Origin: Charina bottae
Lineage: Eukaryota; Chordata; Lepidosauria; Squamata; Charinaidae
Assembly: GCA_023362775.1 (NCBI GenBank)
Contig: JALMGJ010000011.1
Coordinates: 19,704,001 to 19,768,000, forward strand
Direction: 5' to 3'
DNA: 64,000 nucleotides
Shown here: positions 22,749 to 33,384 of the stretch, in pieces
Layout of the letters: every line of letters starts with the position of its first letter
How positions within the stretch are numbered: the first letter of the stretch is position 1
Position numbers and translations under genes: made by a program
The notes under the pieces: model-generated
Seen by the model: the letters and a program-made list of their open reading frames with translations, nothing else
Told to the model about the DNA's origin: nothing
The model's database searches: none

Positions 22749-23379
22749 TATATATCCACCCAGGTATAATCCTTCCTCAGATGTTTGCTGCAGTTATTAC
22801 ACGCTTTTATAACTGAGCCATACTTTTATACATACAATCCCCCTGCATTATTTGTAGAGGTCGGGAAATACTTCAAAAAAAGAAGCGCTTGCTAGTTTAT
22901 TTGGAAGGCAGGCACATCAACACAATCTTCACAACACACTAAGCCAAGGTTCGCTTAATCATGATTTACTGAATAAGCAACAACCAGCTTGCTGTGTTTT
23001 CACAACCCATTAGGTCACAAACAAGTTAACCACATTTCAGCTTGGTGGGTTGTATGAACCCACCCACAGTATTTTGTTGTGTGTATGAAAAGAGCTGTAT
23101 TGCCTGAAGCAGATAAAATAATGATTGAAAAATCAGGCTCATTTTCTCTTTCAAAAGCTAAAGTCTAGCCCAATATGGAATGCTCCTTATCTACAGTCCT
23201 AACATGTAGGGTCAACTGCAGGAGGACATAGAAGACAAGATGGCCACAACTGCATGATCAAAGTGTGTCATGTAAAAAAGGAACAGAGCTTTAATCATAG
23301 TCACCATCCTGACTTTTTTTTAATTGCCCCTTCAATAGCCTTTTGGTAGCCTTTGCATTCTTTGTGTACTTCTGTTCAG

Positions 23380-23702
23380 GGGCGTGGTGGCTCAGCGGGT
23401 AAGTCGCCAGGCCTGTCGATCGGAAGGTCGGCAGTTCGATTCCCTAGCCCTGCGTGCGGAGTGAGCTCCCGCACTAGCTCCAGCTCTTGCCAACCTAGCA
23501 ATTTGAAAGCATGCAAATGCAAGTAGATGAATAGGTACCACTTCGGTGGGATGGTAACAGCGTTCCGTACGCGTCATGCGGCCACATGACCGTGGAAGCG
23601 TCTTCGGACAACGCTGGCTCTTCAGGTAACAAACGGAGATGAGCACCGGCCCCTAGAGTCGGACACGACTGCACAAATGTGCGGGGGGAACCTTTACCTT
23701 TT
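23380..23702 (+). mobile_element. tRNA-derived SINE, family A (Sauria-like), with 33-bp target duplication
   Basis: A full-length plus-strand copy, from GGGGCGTGGTGGCTCAGCGG to GTGCGGGGGGAACCTTTACC. The flanking 33-bp direct repeat begins TAGCCTTTGCATTCTTTGTG (23347-23379, 23703-23735), with one mismatch. Confidence 0.92.
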
Positions 23703-24594
23703 TAGCCTTTGCATTCTTTGTGTACTTTTGTTCAGGTTGCCAATTCCAGACAGAAAACAGAAGAAACGGAGGAGTGGAACAACACATCTGTTGGGCATAG
23801 ATAGTCCCAGATTCAGTTTTTGGTATGGTCGGTTAAAGTATTTCCAACCAAAGAGATGGCAAATTCGCCCGCTTAAGATACCAGCGAGATAGCAACTTTC
23901 ACAAATCATAATCACTGCTACAGATCTGAAAGCAGCTGTTTTCCAGTGAAAGTATTCCAAAGAGACACCTCCTCCAAAATTGTTGACCTAATGCTATGAA
24001 TTAAATGCTTCAGACTTCTGCCAGTTCCAAATAGGAATGTTATTTAACATTTTAAGTTTTTCCCAACCTGGGGATGTGTTGGAGCTACAACTCCCAACAA
24101 TGTACTTTCAGGCTGGGAATTCTGATATTTATAGTCCTAACTATTTCTCCAGCTGGGAAAGCACAAGACCGGGGAAGGCTGATTAAATTAACAAGCCAGG
24201 TGAGGGAAGGTGCATTAATGAATAAACATTCAATTATGCTTGTCCATAGCTACACATTGCATAGGTATTTAATGCATTTTGTAGATCTTTGGCCCCCTTT
24301 CCCCCCCTTTCATATGCAATAGCTGTATAATAAACGAGACACAGGTATGGCTCCTGTAGACTGGGTCAACTTGCCAAGCTTTACATTTGTAGGAAGAGTA
24401 ATGGGGAAAAGGCAGCTGTTGACACACACAATTATCCAAAGGGGGCTCTTGTGTTACAACATCTTTCTTGTCACAACAAATCCAGTACTTTCATATAACC
24501 ATGGGAGCATTATAATGGGAAACAGTCCAGACATTGAGTGAGTTAGTAATCTGTGCTGCTCTGTCTATCTAGGTCCGTTTGTTTGGTGCCTCCA

Positions 24595-24812
24595 GGTCAG
24601 TGCTGAAACCTTGCAAATGCATGGAGTAGCCCCTGCAGTTTTCTTGGCAAGATTTTTCAGAAGTGGTTGGCCCTTGCCTGCTTCCTAGGGCTGAGAGGGA
24701 GTGACTGACCCAAGGTCACCCAGCTGGCCTCGTGCCTAAAGTGGGGCTAGAACTCACAGTCTCTTGGTTTCTAGCTTGGTGCCTTTACCATTACACCAAG
24801 CTGGCACTCCCA
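24595..24812 (-). mobile_element. tRNA-derived SINE, family B
   Basis: A minus-strand copy. Complement of AAAACTGCAGGGGCTACTCC is at the low end, AAGGTCACCCAGCTGGC in the middle, and the tRNA-like head (ACACCAAGCTGGC) at 24794-24808. Confidence 0.8.
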
Positions 24813-24893
24813 GCTGTTTTTATTGGCAATGTTTCTCAAATATTGTTATGTTGTGGTTTTAGCTCTATTTTCTACCCTGTACTTTGGGATTGA

Positions 24894-25127
24894 GCGAGCC
24901 AGTTTGATGTAGTGGTTAAAGCATCAGTCTAGAAACCGGGAGGCTGCGAGTTCTAGTCCCGCCTTAGGCACAAAGCCATCTGGGTGATCTTGGGCCAGTC
25001 ACTCTCTCTCAGCCCTGGGAAGCAGGCAAGGGCAAACACTTCCAAAAAACCCTGCCAAGAAAACTGCAGGGACTTGTCAGGCAGTTGTCAGGAGTCAATA
25101 CTGAATCAAACCCGCACACACACAAAA
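24894..25127 (+). mobile_element. tRNA-derived SINE, family B
   Basis: GAGCCAGTTTGATGTAGTGG start, AGTTCTAGTCCCGCC, GTCACTCTCTCTCAGCCCTG, AAAACTGCAGGGACTTGTC, then an AC-rich end. It lies head to head with the copy at 24595-24812. Confidence 0.83.
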
Positions 25128-25251
25128 AACCTTTGAAATTATAAAAAGCAGTCATTGTGTTTTATAAAATCAAGATTTTCATAGTTTTGCTACAGTTGAA
25201 GAAAGCACCTTTCCATTTTGGAATTTATCAGTTAAGGAGGAAAATAACGGC

Positions 25252-25430
25252 CTTGTTGTTGTTCAGTCGTGTCCGACTCTTCGTGACCTCATGGACCATA
25301 GCACGCCAGGCCTTCCTGTCCTCCACTGTCTCCTGGAGTTTACTCAAATTCATGTTCATTACATCGGTGATGCTATCTAACCATCTCATCCTCTGCCGTC
25401 CCCTTCTCCTTTTGCCCTCAGTCATGAACA
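25252..25430 (-). mobile_element. Bov-B/RTE LINE 3' end, second subfamily
   Basis: Minus-strand translation gives GKRRRGRQRMRWLDSITD, then ...KSRTRLNNN, the C-terminus of a Bov-B polyprotein. It differs from the longer copy at 14735, indicating another subfamily or age. It ends in the AACAACAACAA tail. Confidence 0.85.
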
Positions 25431-27049
25431 CACAAATGGTTTGTGTTAGTATAAGGCAGTGTCTTATGTTCTAAGCAGAAAAACATTTTCTGTTCCAGGG
25501 CGTATTCTAGCCCCTGGCTAGAGTTTAGGTTAATCTCACAGATCATTCAAAGAAAGGTGAGCTCCTCATGTAAAAACATGCTGTCACCTGAGTCTTGTGC
25601 CCAGAATGACCACTGAAACATCAAGAGAAAAAAGGTAGAGGTATATAAAAACTGCAAATGCTAATCCATATGCATGATGCAGGTTTAATCTAATGGCAAA
25701 TTAGCAGAAATACAATACTGCCTACCAGACTGGAAAATATTTCAGCCAGGTAACCTAGGTGCTAGCTTATTCTACTTCCCAGGTGCTACAATTGATATAT
25801 TTCAGACTCTCCTCTCTCTCTTGTGGTTAATTATCTTAAAACCAAGGTTGAACCAGATAAACCTTCAAGCAGAGGACATGTAAAGTAGGCCACTCAGCCA
25901 CACAATCTGGACAAGTTTTGTTTTCAAAACAAGCATATGCCTATATGTGCACTTATTCTCTCAATAAACATAATACAGAAATGCCCAGCTAAAAGGCTTG
26001 CATTCCACAGAAGATAAGGAACTAGAATTTGGTCAGGAACGTAAGTTTATTAGATGTTCAAGGACCTACCAAGGGCTTAAAGAAATGAGCAAAAAACAGG
26101 AGAATAAGACTCAGGTGTTGGTCAGTAAACAATTCCATGTTGGGATGGATAACAGCTGCTGCATAGGAATCAGAACTTGTAGGGTATGGAGAAATGAGTC
26201 TGCCCAATCAGGAGGTCTTATGGAAGGCTGCAGACAGGCAAAAGAATATGGATCAAGGCTAACCTGACCATTAGGTTTCCATGTACAGTACAGGAACAGA
26301 CAACTCTTCCTCGTGTTCTAATTTTTCTGCTTAGAGAATGTGCTTTTTTAGTTTGTTCTCCATTACCTAATTAAATATTAACAAGTACATGTGATTTCCT
26401 TGTTCCCAAGAGATCTCAATCTTTGTGAGATGCTACTAAGGACCTAACCAATTTAGCATTTTTAAACATCGTTTTGAGATTATACAGAAACCTAGGCCAA
26501 CTCAAAATTCCACCCCTCCTACAGTCAAGCATGAAGGAGAAATATATCCAGCTCCTCAATAATTACCATTAAAATGCTAAATACTCTCTTTAAATTACTT
26601 TGTTAAATATTGCCTTCTATTAAAGGCCAAGCTTCTTTGCCCTGAAACTTAACACCAAAGCAAAGGCAACTTTTTGGCCTTTACATCGTTTTCAGAAAGG
26701 GATAGAAAAAGTGTCCAACGTGAATTTTCTTCTGACTAGCCAATTAAAACAAAGAGAAAAGATGTCCTCTTGCAAGAGTAAAAAAGGGAAACAGAATTCA
26801 CGTCATCACCCACCTCAGACTGTAAAGAAGAGTGCATGATTTAGTACTGTCAGAAGGCCAGTGGACAGAGTTTAAGGAAACACGGAGGGCCCCATTTCAA
26901 TTGTCTCCAAAGTAATTCTGCCACACCAAGGGATGAGCCTAACATGATGAGTTTAGCTGTTTTCATATTACTCCCAGACCTCATGACTACAAAGAAGTAT
27001 CTATGAAACAAAACAAGCCTTTGAACAAAGCTGTAGAATAAAGTAGTGC
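25431..27049. other. Intergenic, no gene seen
   Basis: AT-rich. Open frames here are short and show no recognisable domain. Confidence 0.45.
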
Positions 27050-27265
27050 CGGGGCCAATGTGCTGAACTGCAACTGGGAAGACCCAGGATCACATCCATC
27101 CTAGGTCACAGAAGCTGATTGGGTGACTTTGGGTCAGTCCTTTTCTCTCAGCCCAACTTTCCTCATAAAATTGTTGCTGGGAAGAAAGTTTGGAGAGAGT
27201 GTGCTAGCAATGCTGGTGGGAGCTGTTGGAAAAAGATGGGAGATAAATCAAATAAATAAAAAAGG
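27050..27265 (+). mobile_element. Old tRNA-derived SINE remnant (family B-like)
   Basis: Landmarks GGGTGACTTTGGGTCAGTCC, TCTCTCAGCCCAACTT and AGATAAATCAAATAAATAAA occur in order, but divergence is high. It is followed by a (GGT)n run at 27281-27301. Confidence 0.45.
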
Positions 27266-27934
27266 ACCTGATTTTTTGCAGAGGTGGTGGTGGTGGTGGT
27301 GGGAAGTGAGAGGCTGTTAAGTCTTGTAATTTTTAAATCAGCGGTGTGAATTAATTTTCAGAACTTAATATTCCTTTTCTGTCTGCCTTTGGTAGCATAT
27401 ATGCTGTGAAGCAAAAGTTCTCAAATCTTGCATTGGTGAGCTTTTCTGAATCAAGTTAAAACTTTTTGGAGATTCCCAATAAATAACAATGGGTACAGTT
27501 ATGTCACAAACATGTTATCCCAATTTAACTTTGGGGATTATGGTTTTATGGGGGCCATAAGATTTCTCTAATCTATAGTCTACCTTGAGGGACAGAAAGT
27601 ACATCTAAATGTAGTCATATTAATCCAGGAGCAGAATGGTTAAAGGAAAAAGAAAGAAAACTACGCAGACTAAAGAATGATGCAAGTCAGATTCTACACA
27701 TTTATCTGTTTGGCCAATGGTGCTGCTTTTTAGTAAAAAAAAAACCCGGTACTAAAGTGATTGGGAAATGCTGGAGGGTGAATTAGTCTGCCTCTTTAAA
27801 TATCTCCCCATTCTCTAGGAACTGCTATGTCCCTAAGCAATTTCCCCAGGGATATTGGCCAAAATCAATATTTTAGCACTGTCAAGCTCACTCACATACA
27901 AGTACCTTCAGAAGTCAGAATCTTAACCAAAGGG
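27266..27934. other. Intergenic downstream of the zinc-finger gene
   Basis: No exon recognised. Confidence 0.4.
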
Positions 27935-27940
27935 TTTATT
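27935..27940 (-). terminator. Candidate poly(A) signal of the zinc-finger gene
   Basis: AATAAA on the minus strand about 380 bp after the zinc-finger stop codon. Placement is by motif only. Confidence 0.4.
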
Positions 27941-28102
27941 TTCCTGACCTGACTTCTTCACACGGCTCTGAATATTGTTTTAAAATCAAAAACTTTCTGG
28001 AACCAATCAGAGCATACGCAGGGAGGTTATCCTCTCCACCCAACATACCGAAACTTTATCATTTGCCAAGCATGTGCAATGTATTCTATTAACAGTAGTG
28101 GA

Positions 28103-28145
28103 ACATTGGTAAATAATAACAATAATAATAATAATAATAATAATA
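28103..28145. repeat. (AAT)n microsatellite
   Basis: A run of AAT triplets (with one AAC) in the presumed 3' UTR of the zinc-finger gene. Confidence 0.85.
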
Positions 28146-28317
28146 CTTTTTATCATTTCAAGTCCTTGCCCTAAAGTAATGAACCAGGAAGAAGGGCGGG
28201 GTCCAGCAGCGTTCTACCCCCAAAACAGGAACGTCTCTGGCTGCCACTGTGGGACGGAGGTAGAAGAATACAGTGCTGGGGAAGGAGGGCTATTCTTAGG
28301 AGATCAGGACACCCCTC

Positions 28318-29769
28318 CTAGTCAATTCCTCGGTGCAGCTTGAGATGGCGGGAGAGGTTGCTCAGGGTGATGAACCCCTTGTGGCAGACGGTGCACTTGA
28401 AGGGGCGTTCCCCACTGTGCAACAGACGGTGCCTTTTCAGGTAACATTCGTGCCGGAAGAACTTGCCACATTCGTTGCACTGGTAGGGTTTCTCTCCGGT
28501 ATGCACCAAGACATGTCGGTCCAGATCTCGGGGACTGCGGAAGTATTTCTCACACTCGCTGCACTTGTAGAGTTTCTTGCCGGGCTGGGTTGGGAATGTC
28601 CGAAGATCCAGCTGGGGCAAGAGGTGACGTTCCAGCTCGCTGCCCGGGCCCGGCACTGGTGCTGCAGACACGGCGTGGCTCAGCTGATGCTCCTCCAGGG
28701 CCTGCAAGTTCACAAAGGGCTGACCGCATATGCCGCAAGTGAAAGAGGGCTCGCCTCCATGGGCAGTCAGATGAGCGGCGAGGGTATTGCCGTTGGCGAA
28801 AAAGGTTCCACACTCACACTGGTACAGTGTGTCTGCGGGGCGGGCATCGGGAGAGTGGCAGGACGGACAACCTCTGCTGTGCCGCTGGGTCTCCTCCTCC
28901 TCCTGCTCACCTCCTTTCTGCTGTTCCTCCGCGCCCTTCAGTTCCAACCTCCCATCCCTCTTCTGGGCTTTCTCAGAGCAAAGGTGACACGGTGGGGGCC
29001 TGTCCTTGGCGTGAGTGAGTTTGTGGCGTTCCAAGAGGGACGCGGCATTGAAATCTCTCTCGCAGTCCGGACATTTAAAGGGTTTGATGTCAGTATGAGC
29101 CAGCCAATGGCGGCGAAGTTCAGAGGCTAACTGGAAGTGCCGTCCGCAGGCTCCACAACCGAAAGGGGCTGCCCGGCCTCGGCCAGCAGCGCAGAGGTGC
29201 CCCAAGGGGCTCTGCTCTTTGCCGCAGGCCAGGCAGCGCGGGGCAGGCGTCTGAGGGGCTGCGGTGGCAGCAGATGCCCGGTGTTGCCGCTTGAGGTGGC
29301 GGCCCAGGCTGCTGCGGGAGGAGAAACGGAGCTCGCAGATGTGGCAGCAGTATGGCTTCTCTCCGGTGTGCACCACCTGGTGGTGAAGAAGCCCTGTGGA
29401 GTCCCGGAAGCCTTTGGGGCACATGGTGCAGCGGTAGGGGCGCTCCCCGGTGTGGCTCCGGATGTGGTTCACCAAGTTAAAAGAATGCTTGAAGCTCTTG
29501 ACGCAGTGAGGGCACTGGAAAGGCTTCAGTTCTGTGTGCCGGGCAAAATGGCGACGCAGGTCTGAACGGTAGCGGAAGCTCTTGTCACATTCGGAGCAAT
29601 GGAAGGGGGCCCGGGGGCCTGCTCCATTAACTGTCAAGAGGGAGGGGTCGTCCTCAGCATCCGAGTAGAGAACAGCACACTCTTCCTCAGTTCCAGTGGT
29701 GGTCCGAACAGCTCCCGGAGCCTCCTGGGAACGCTGGCCTTCTGGCCACGCTTCATCACAGTTCTCCAT
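28318..29769 (-). CDS. C2H2 zinc-finger protein, 483 residues
   Basis: A probable nuclear DNA-binding protein. Eleven complete C2H2 fingers can be read: four in a block at residues 57-163, two at 203-253, two at 317-365, and three C-terminal at 401-479. TGEKP or TGERP-type linkers join many of them. Two cysteine-pair remnants (near 179-193 and 261-264, 301-304) look like decayed fingers. An acidic Glu-rich stretch lies at 281-294. The N-terminus (1-55) has no KRAB, SCAN or BTB domain. The whole coding region is one exon, and a splice acceptor at about 29785 sits 15 bp before the ATG. Orthology was not recognised; fingers with YRCTMCPKGF and QVVHTGEKPYCC may help identify it. Confidence 0.93.
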   Translation of the reverse strand: MENCDEAWPEGQRSQEAPGAVRTTTGTEEECAVLYSDAEDDPSLLTVNGAGPRAPFHCSECDKSFRYRSDLRRHFARHTELKPFQCPHCVKSFKHSFNLVNHIRSHTGERPYRCTMCPKGFRDSTGLLHHQVVHTGEKPYCCHICELRFSSRSSLGRHLKRQHRASAATAAPQTPAPRCLACGKEQSPLGHLCAAGRGRAAPFGCGACGRHFQLASELRRHWLAHTDIKPFKCPDCERDFNAASLLERHKLTHAKDRPPPCHLCSEKAQKRDGRLELKGAEEQQKGGEQEEEETQRHSRGCPSCHSPDARPADTLYQCECGTFFANGNTLAAHLTAHGGEPSFTCGICGQPFVNLQALEEHQLSHAVSAAPVPGPGSELERHLLPQLDLRTFPTQPGKKLYKCSECEKYFRSPRDLDRHVLVHTGEKPYQCNECGKFFRHECYLKRHRLLHSGERPFKCTVCHKGFITLSNLSRHLKLHRGID

Positions 29770-29784
29770 CTACCCAATGTACTT

Positions 29785-30599
29785 CTAGAGAGCAGTAAGA
29801 AGAGAGTCAGAGCTGAAGGGGTCCGCAAGCCACTGAGCCCAAATCCCTAATAAGGGCAGCCCCCTTCTGCCAGTGTAAACCCATCATCTGGACCAGTAAA
29901 CAAGTGTAAAAAGTGTCTGCAGAACACACAGCTGCAGGTAACTCACTGGAGAGGATAGGAAAATATTGTAGGGAGCTGTGCGTACGGAATTGTTGGGTCG
30001 GTCTGAGAAGCCCTTTTCATGCTGCCACATGTAGTAATTTCAGATGGTTTAATTAAGGTAAGGCTCAGGTTAATGTTTTTATTTCCAAACAATGGAAACA
30101 AGTCAACGGTTTTTGGAAAATTCGTAATTCTTGTCAATGCCATCAGATTTCCTGCACTAGGAAATAATATTAAATATAGATGTAGGAAATCTCCAGGGTT
30201 CAAATCTGTTCCTGGCCATGACAGATGAGCTGATTCAGGAAAATCCTGATCTGCGGTCTTGGTGTAATGGGGCACTGTAGAAAACTAAAATTTTCTACAG
30301 AAACAGGACCACAGAGGGATGTGATATAGCAGCAAAGTTATCAGGTTTCGATTCCTCACTTTCTTGGATGGAATGAAGGGTTCTAGTCTTTTTGGCCCCC
30401 AGCAAACACGCCCAGATTTGTGGTTACAAGGTTGAAGCAGGAAGTAAATCCCTGCCCTCCAAAGTGCCCAGAAGTCCTTAAGCTATTCAACCAACCCTTT
30501 CTCATCCTATACCAGGCTATTCTATCTTAGCTTTCTCTTTTGAAAGTTGAAGCCTGAACTCCTATTCCATATTCAAGATGTTCATCTCTACACCAACCA
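29785..30599. other. Presumed intron 1 of the zinc-finger gene, 3' part
   Basis: A polypyrimidine-AG acceptor (TACTGCTCTCTAG on the minus strand, ending at 29785) marks the exon 2 start. No exon or repeat recognised in the rest. Confidence 0.45.
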
Positions 30600-30749
30600 C
30601 AATCTTCTGGGTGACCTTGGGCCAGTCACTCTCTCAGCCCAACTCACCTCACAGGGCTGTTGTTGTGGGGAAAATAGGAGGAGGAAGGAGTATTTGGTAT
30701 GTTCGCCGCCTTGAGTTATTTATAAAAATAATAAAGGTGGGATAGAAAA

Positions 30750-30780
<31 letters not shown>

Positions 30781-30785
30781 AACAA
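30600..30785 (+). mobile_element. tRNA-derived SINE, family B, 5'-truncated, with (AAAT)n tail
   Basis: Starts within the GGGTGACCTTGGGCCAGTCA block and runs through GGAGTATTTGGTATGTTC and AAAGGTGGGATAG into about eight AAAT units. A (GGGA)n run follows at about 30806-30829. Confidence 0.85.
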
Positions 30786-31179
30786 GATAAACAAACAAGC
30801 AAACTGGAGGGAGGGAGGGAGGGAGGGAAGAACTGAAAGGGGACAAAAAAATTAAATAGCACCTAAATAAACATTCACATAAAATATTAATTTGCTCTTT
30901 TTTTAACAGCCTGTTGTGGGGGAAATTTGCTTCTTTCTCAAGCTGAGGTTGCAGAAAAAATATTTGAGAAAAGAACAAAGACCATCGACTTCTTTTTTGA
31001 GACTCCAAAGCCCCAGCGTCCCCTTGTAACTTCTCCACTTCACCTTTGCTGCGTAGGCTTATGCCCTCCGTCATTAACTCAGAAAAATGAAAACAGCCCA
31101 GCTTCCGGGATCGTGACAAGTAACACCTATATCCCCGTATCCACCCTCACCAGACACGGTAGAAGAAATTCTCCCCCTT

Positions 31180-32110
31180 CTCTTGACTTCCAAGAGGAGG
31201 AAAGGGGAGGAAAGGGCACTTCGAGTCCTTCATCTACGGCGCTGAAAATACCGAAGACTTTTTGGACCATTTCAAGCTCCTGGGCTGCGGTTCACGTAAC
31301 CTCCAGCCAACATGGCCAACTCTGATTTTCCCAGCCGGTTGAAGTCCAACTTTTGTCTGGACTCCGCCAGAAAGGGGGGGGGGATGGACGCGCTCTCACC
31401 CATACTTTCTGGATCACGGTCCACTCGCTGCATCCGAGGCAGGGAGCAGCGCTTTGGGGCAGACGCAGCTTGCAGGGATAATAGCCTCTGCCTCTTGCAC
31501 AGGCACTTTAGGGAACCCGGGCTCGCGGCATTGTGACTCCGTAAACTCCCCCCGTCCCCAGGAACCCAGGCGCCCTCCCCTCCCTTCTCATCCCTCTCTC
31601 CCTTCTGTGGGGCCCACTTGCTGCACGCCCCTACCCCGTGGGCTAATTAGAGGCGGGGGTCTGCCCGCTAAGGCCCCCTCCCAACCCCTCCAGTACTCAC
31701 AACTTCTTATCGGCGCCGACATTTTAGTGAAGGGGAGATCCTTCGACGGACGGGGAAAGAGAGGTGAGCGTCTGCTCCCCCCCCCCCCCGGAAAACGGTC
31801 AAGGGTCGCTGCGATGAAGCGTTGACGTCTGGCGACAGTCGATCCCTCCACCCTCCAATCCAACCCCGATGGAAGTTAACAGGATACTCCACCCACGCTC
31901 CTCCCCCATCTTTTCTGAGGGCAAGAAGAGGGAGGAGCAGAAGGAGCATCTTAATTGTGGGCAGGTGAAAGGAGGCCTCGCTGCGGCGCCATTTTTGATT
32001 CGGGCTGCTTTTCCTGGGATGCTAAAGCCTGGCAACTAACAGGACGGCAGAGGAAAGATGCGCCTTGCTTTGGGGGGCAATAGAGAACTGCGGGGTCGTA
32101 ACTCAAGGAA
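31180..32110. promoter_or_regulatory. CpG-rich promoter region of the zinc-finger gene
   Basis: GC- and CpG-rich sequence next to the predicted first exon. It lies between AT-rich flanks and contains a poly-G (about 31373-31382) and a poly-C run (about 31780-31790). No TATA box was seen. It is likely a CpG-island promoter, possibly bidirectional. Confidence 0.55.
31701..31860 (-). other. Predicted non-coding exon 1 of the zinc-finger gene
   Basis: Minus-strand splice donor GAAGTT|GTGAGTAC at 31701/31700 fits the acceptor at 29785. An upstream ATG at 31722 would read seven codons (MSAPIRS). It would then meet a stop formed across the splice junction (T|AA), so it does not extend the protein. 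The exon's upstream limit is a guess. Confidence 0.45.
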
Positions 32111-32300
32111 GAAGATTGCGATTTGGACGGCAAGGAGCGGAAAACAATTTGGGGTTCCATGTTTACTACTGGCATTCAAAGGGCGGAAAAGCCACCATGT
32201 TTACTTTGGGCATCAAGCAACACGGCGAGTCACCCCCTTTGTCGTTATTAGGGCAGGCTCCTCCCCCATAGTAATAATAATAATTGAGCTGCCATGTTTG
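31986..32300 (+). promoter_or_regulatory. Cluster of CCATnTT (YY1-like) motifs
   Basis: GCCATTTTTG (31988), TTCCATGTTT (32155), ACCATGTTTA (32194) and GCCATGTTTG (32291), all in the same orientation. They lie just upstream of the predicted first exon. Confidence 0.4.
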
Positions 32301-32417
32301 ATGTGGGCAAAGAAGGCTCAAGGGCCGTTTGGCGTTTAAGGAGGCGCCAATTTTTCATTTTGATCTCTGTAATTTTTTAAAATGCGGAGGGGGAGGTGAG
32401 GCAGGGATTCTATCCTT

Positions 32418-32460
32418 ACAGTTGCCAGGGGCGATTGTCACAGGAGTGAGTGTTTCTATT
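32418..32460 (+). repeat. 43-bp exact direct repeat, copy 1
   Basis: Starts ACAGTTGCCAGGGGCGATTG and ends GTGTTTCTATT. The same 43 bases recur at 33342-33384, and the flanks differ on both sides. Confidence 0.9.
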
Positions 32461-32977
32461 GTGATTAGAGAAATATATTTTCTGCGAGCAAAAATAGTAG
32501 AAATATTTTACATCACAATAAAAGGGAGAGGCCCATAGAAGTAGGTGATGGACCTGCTTTTTTTTTAAATTGTTTATTGGGGGAAAAAGACCCATCATAG
32601 TATTTCCCCCTATTTGCAAATCCTCAGTTAATGTTGTGCTGTCTGAAATTGCACTCTGTGGCACAGGTGTAAAGGACAATGGAGCCAAGCTAGCTGAAAA
32701 TTAAGTAGCAACCTGAAATGGTGTGGTTAGGAAAAATATATAATCAGATAGGAATGATTTTTGACTGATTGCTTTGTATACATTTTCTACTTTACTGGTA
32801 AAAAAGTAAACTCTTACAGTATCTATTTTCAGTTGACTGCTAAATCAACCATTGAGACAGACCAGTGACAGAATGCTTGAAATTAGGAGGGAATGGGGAA
32901 AACCTAGACCAATAGACACACTTTCTGCCAGGGAATTTCAGTATATGGTTACAGTGACCGTGTGTTGTTTATCATAA

Positions 32978-33101
32978 AGGTAAAGGTAAAGGTTCCCCCC
33001 CGCACATTTGTGCAATCATGTCCGACTCTAGGGGCCGGTGCTCATCTCTGTTTGTTAGCCGAAGAGCCAGCGTTGTCCGAAGACGCTTCCATGGTCACGT
33101 A
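32978..33101 (-). mobile_element. SINE family A fragment
   Basis: The tail end only of a minus-strand copy (TAAAGGTTCCCCCCCGCAC to the GGTCACG block). It is flanked by TATCATAAAGG on both sides (about 32969-32979 and 33100-33110). Confidence 0.8.
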
Positions 33102-33341
33102 TCATAAAGGAGAGTCCTTTATTTCAGAAAGCTGCCCTTTGTTAGAATATGCCTTTTTCTGTAAAGTTTTTCTTGGTTTTGCTCTGGAATTTTCCTTTGT
33201 AAAGCAAAGTTATAAGCTATTTTTTTCATCCTTATGAACCTTTCAGATTTGCCCCCTTTTCAGGCTTGTCCTTTTATTTTTTCCAAGGAAGTATGGTCAC
33301 TGTACATATTGTCAACGTGCTGCACGTTGATGCGCATTGAG

Positions 33342-33384
33342 ACAGTTGCCAGGGGCGATTGTCACAGGAGTGAGTGTTTCTATT
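33342..33384 (+). repeat. 43-bp exact direct repeat, copy 2
   Basis: Identical to 32418-32460. It follows an imperfect CAACGTGC / GCACGTTG inverted repeat at about 33313-33330. Confidence 0.9.

Noticed and set aside
23380..23450. tRNA-like sequence at SINE heads (also 12060, 63211, 24894, 51469)
   Set aside because: The A and B box-like segments belong to SINEs with full SINE bodies and target duplications; no complete cloverleaf was seen.
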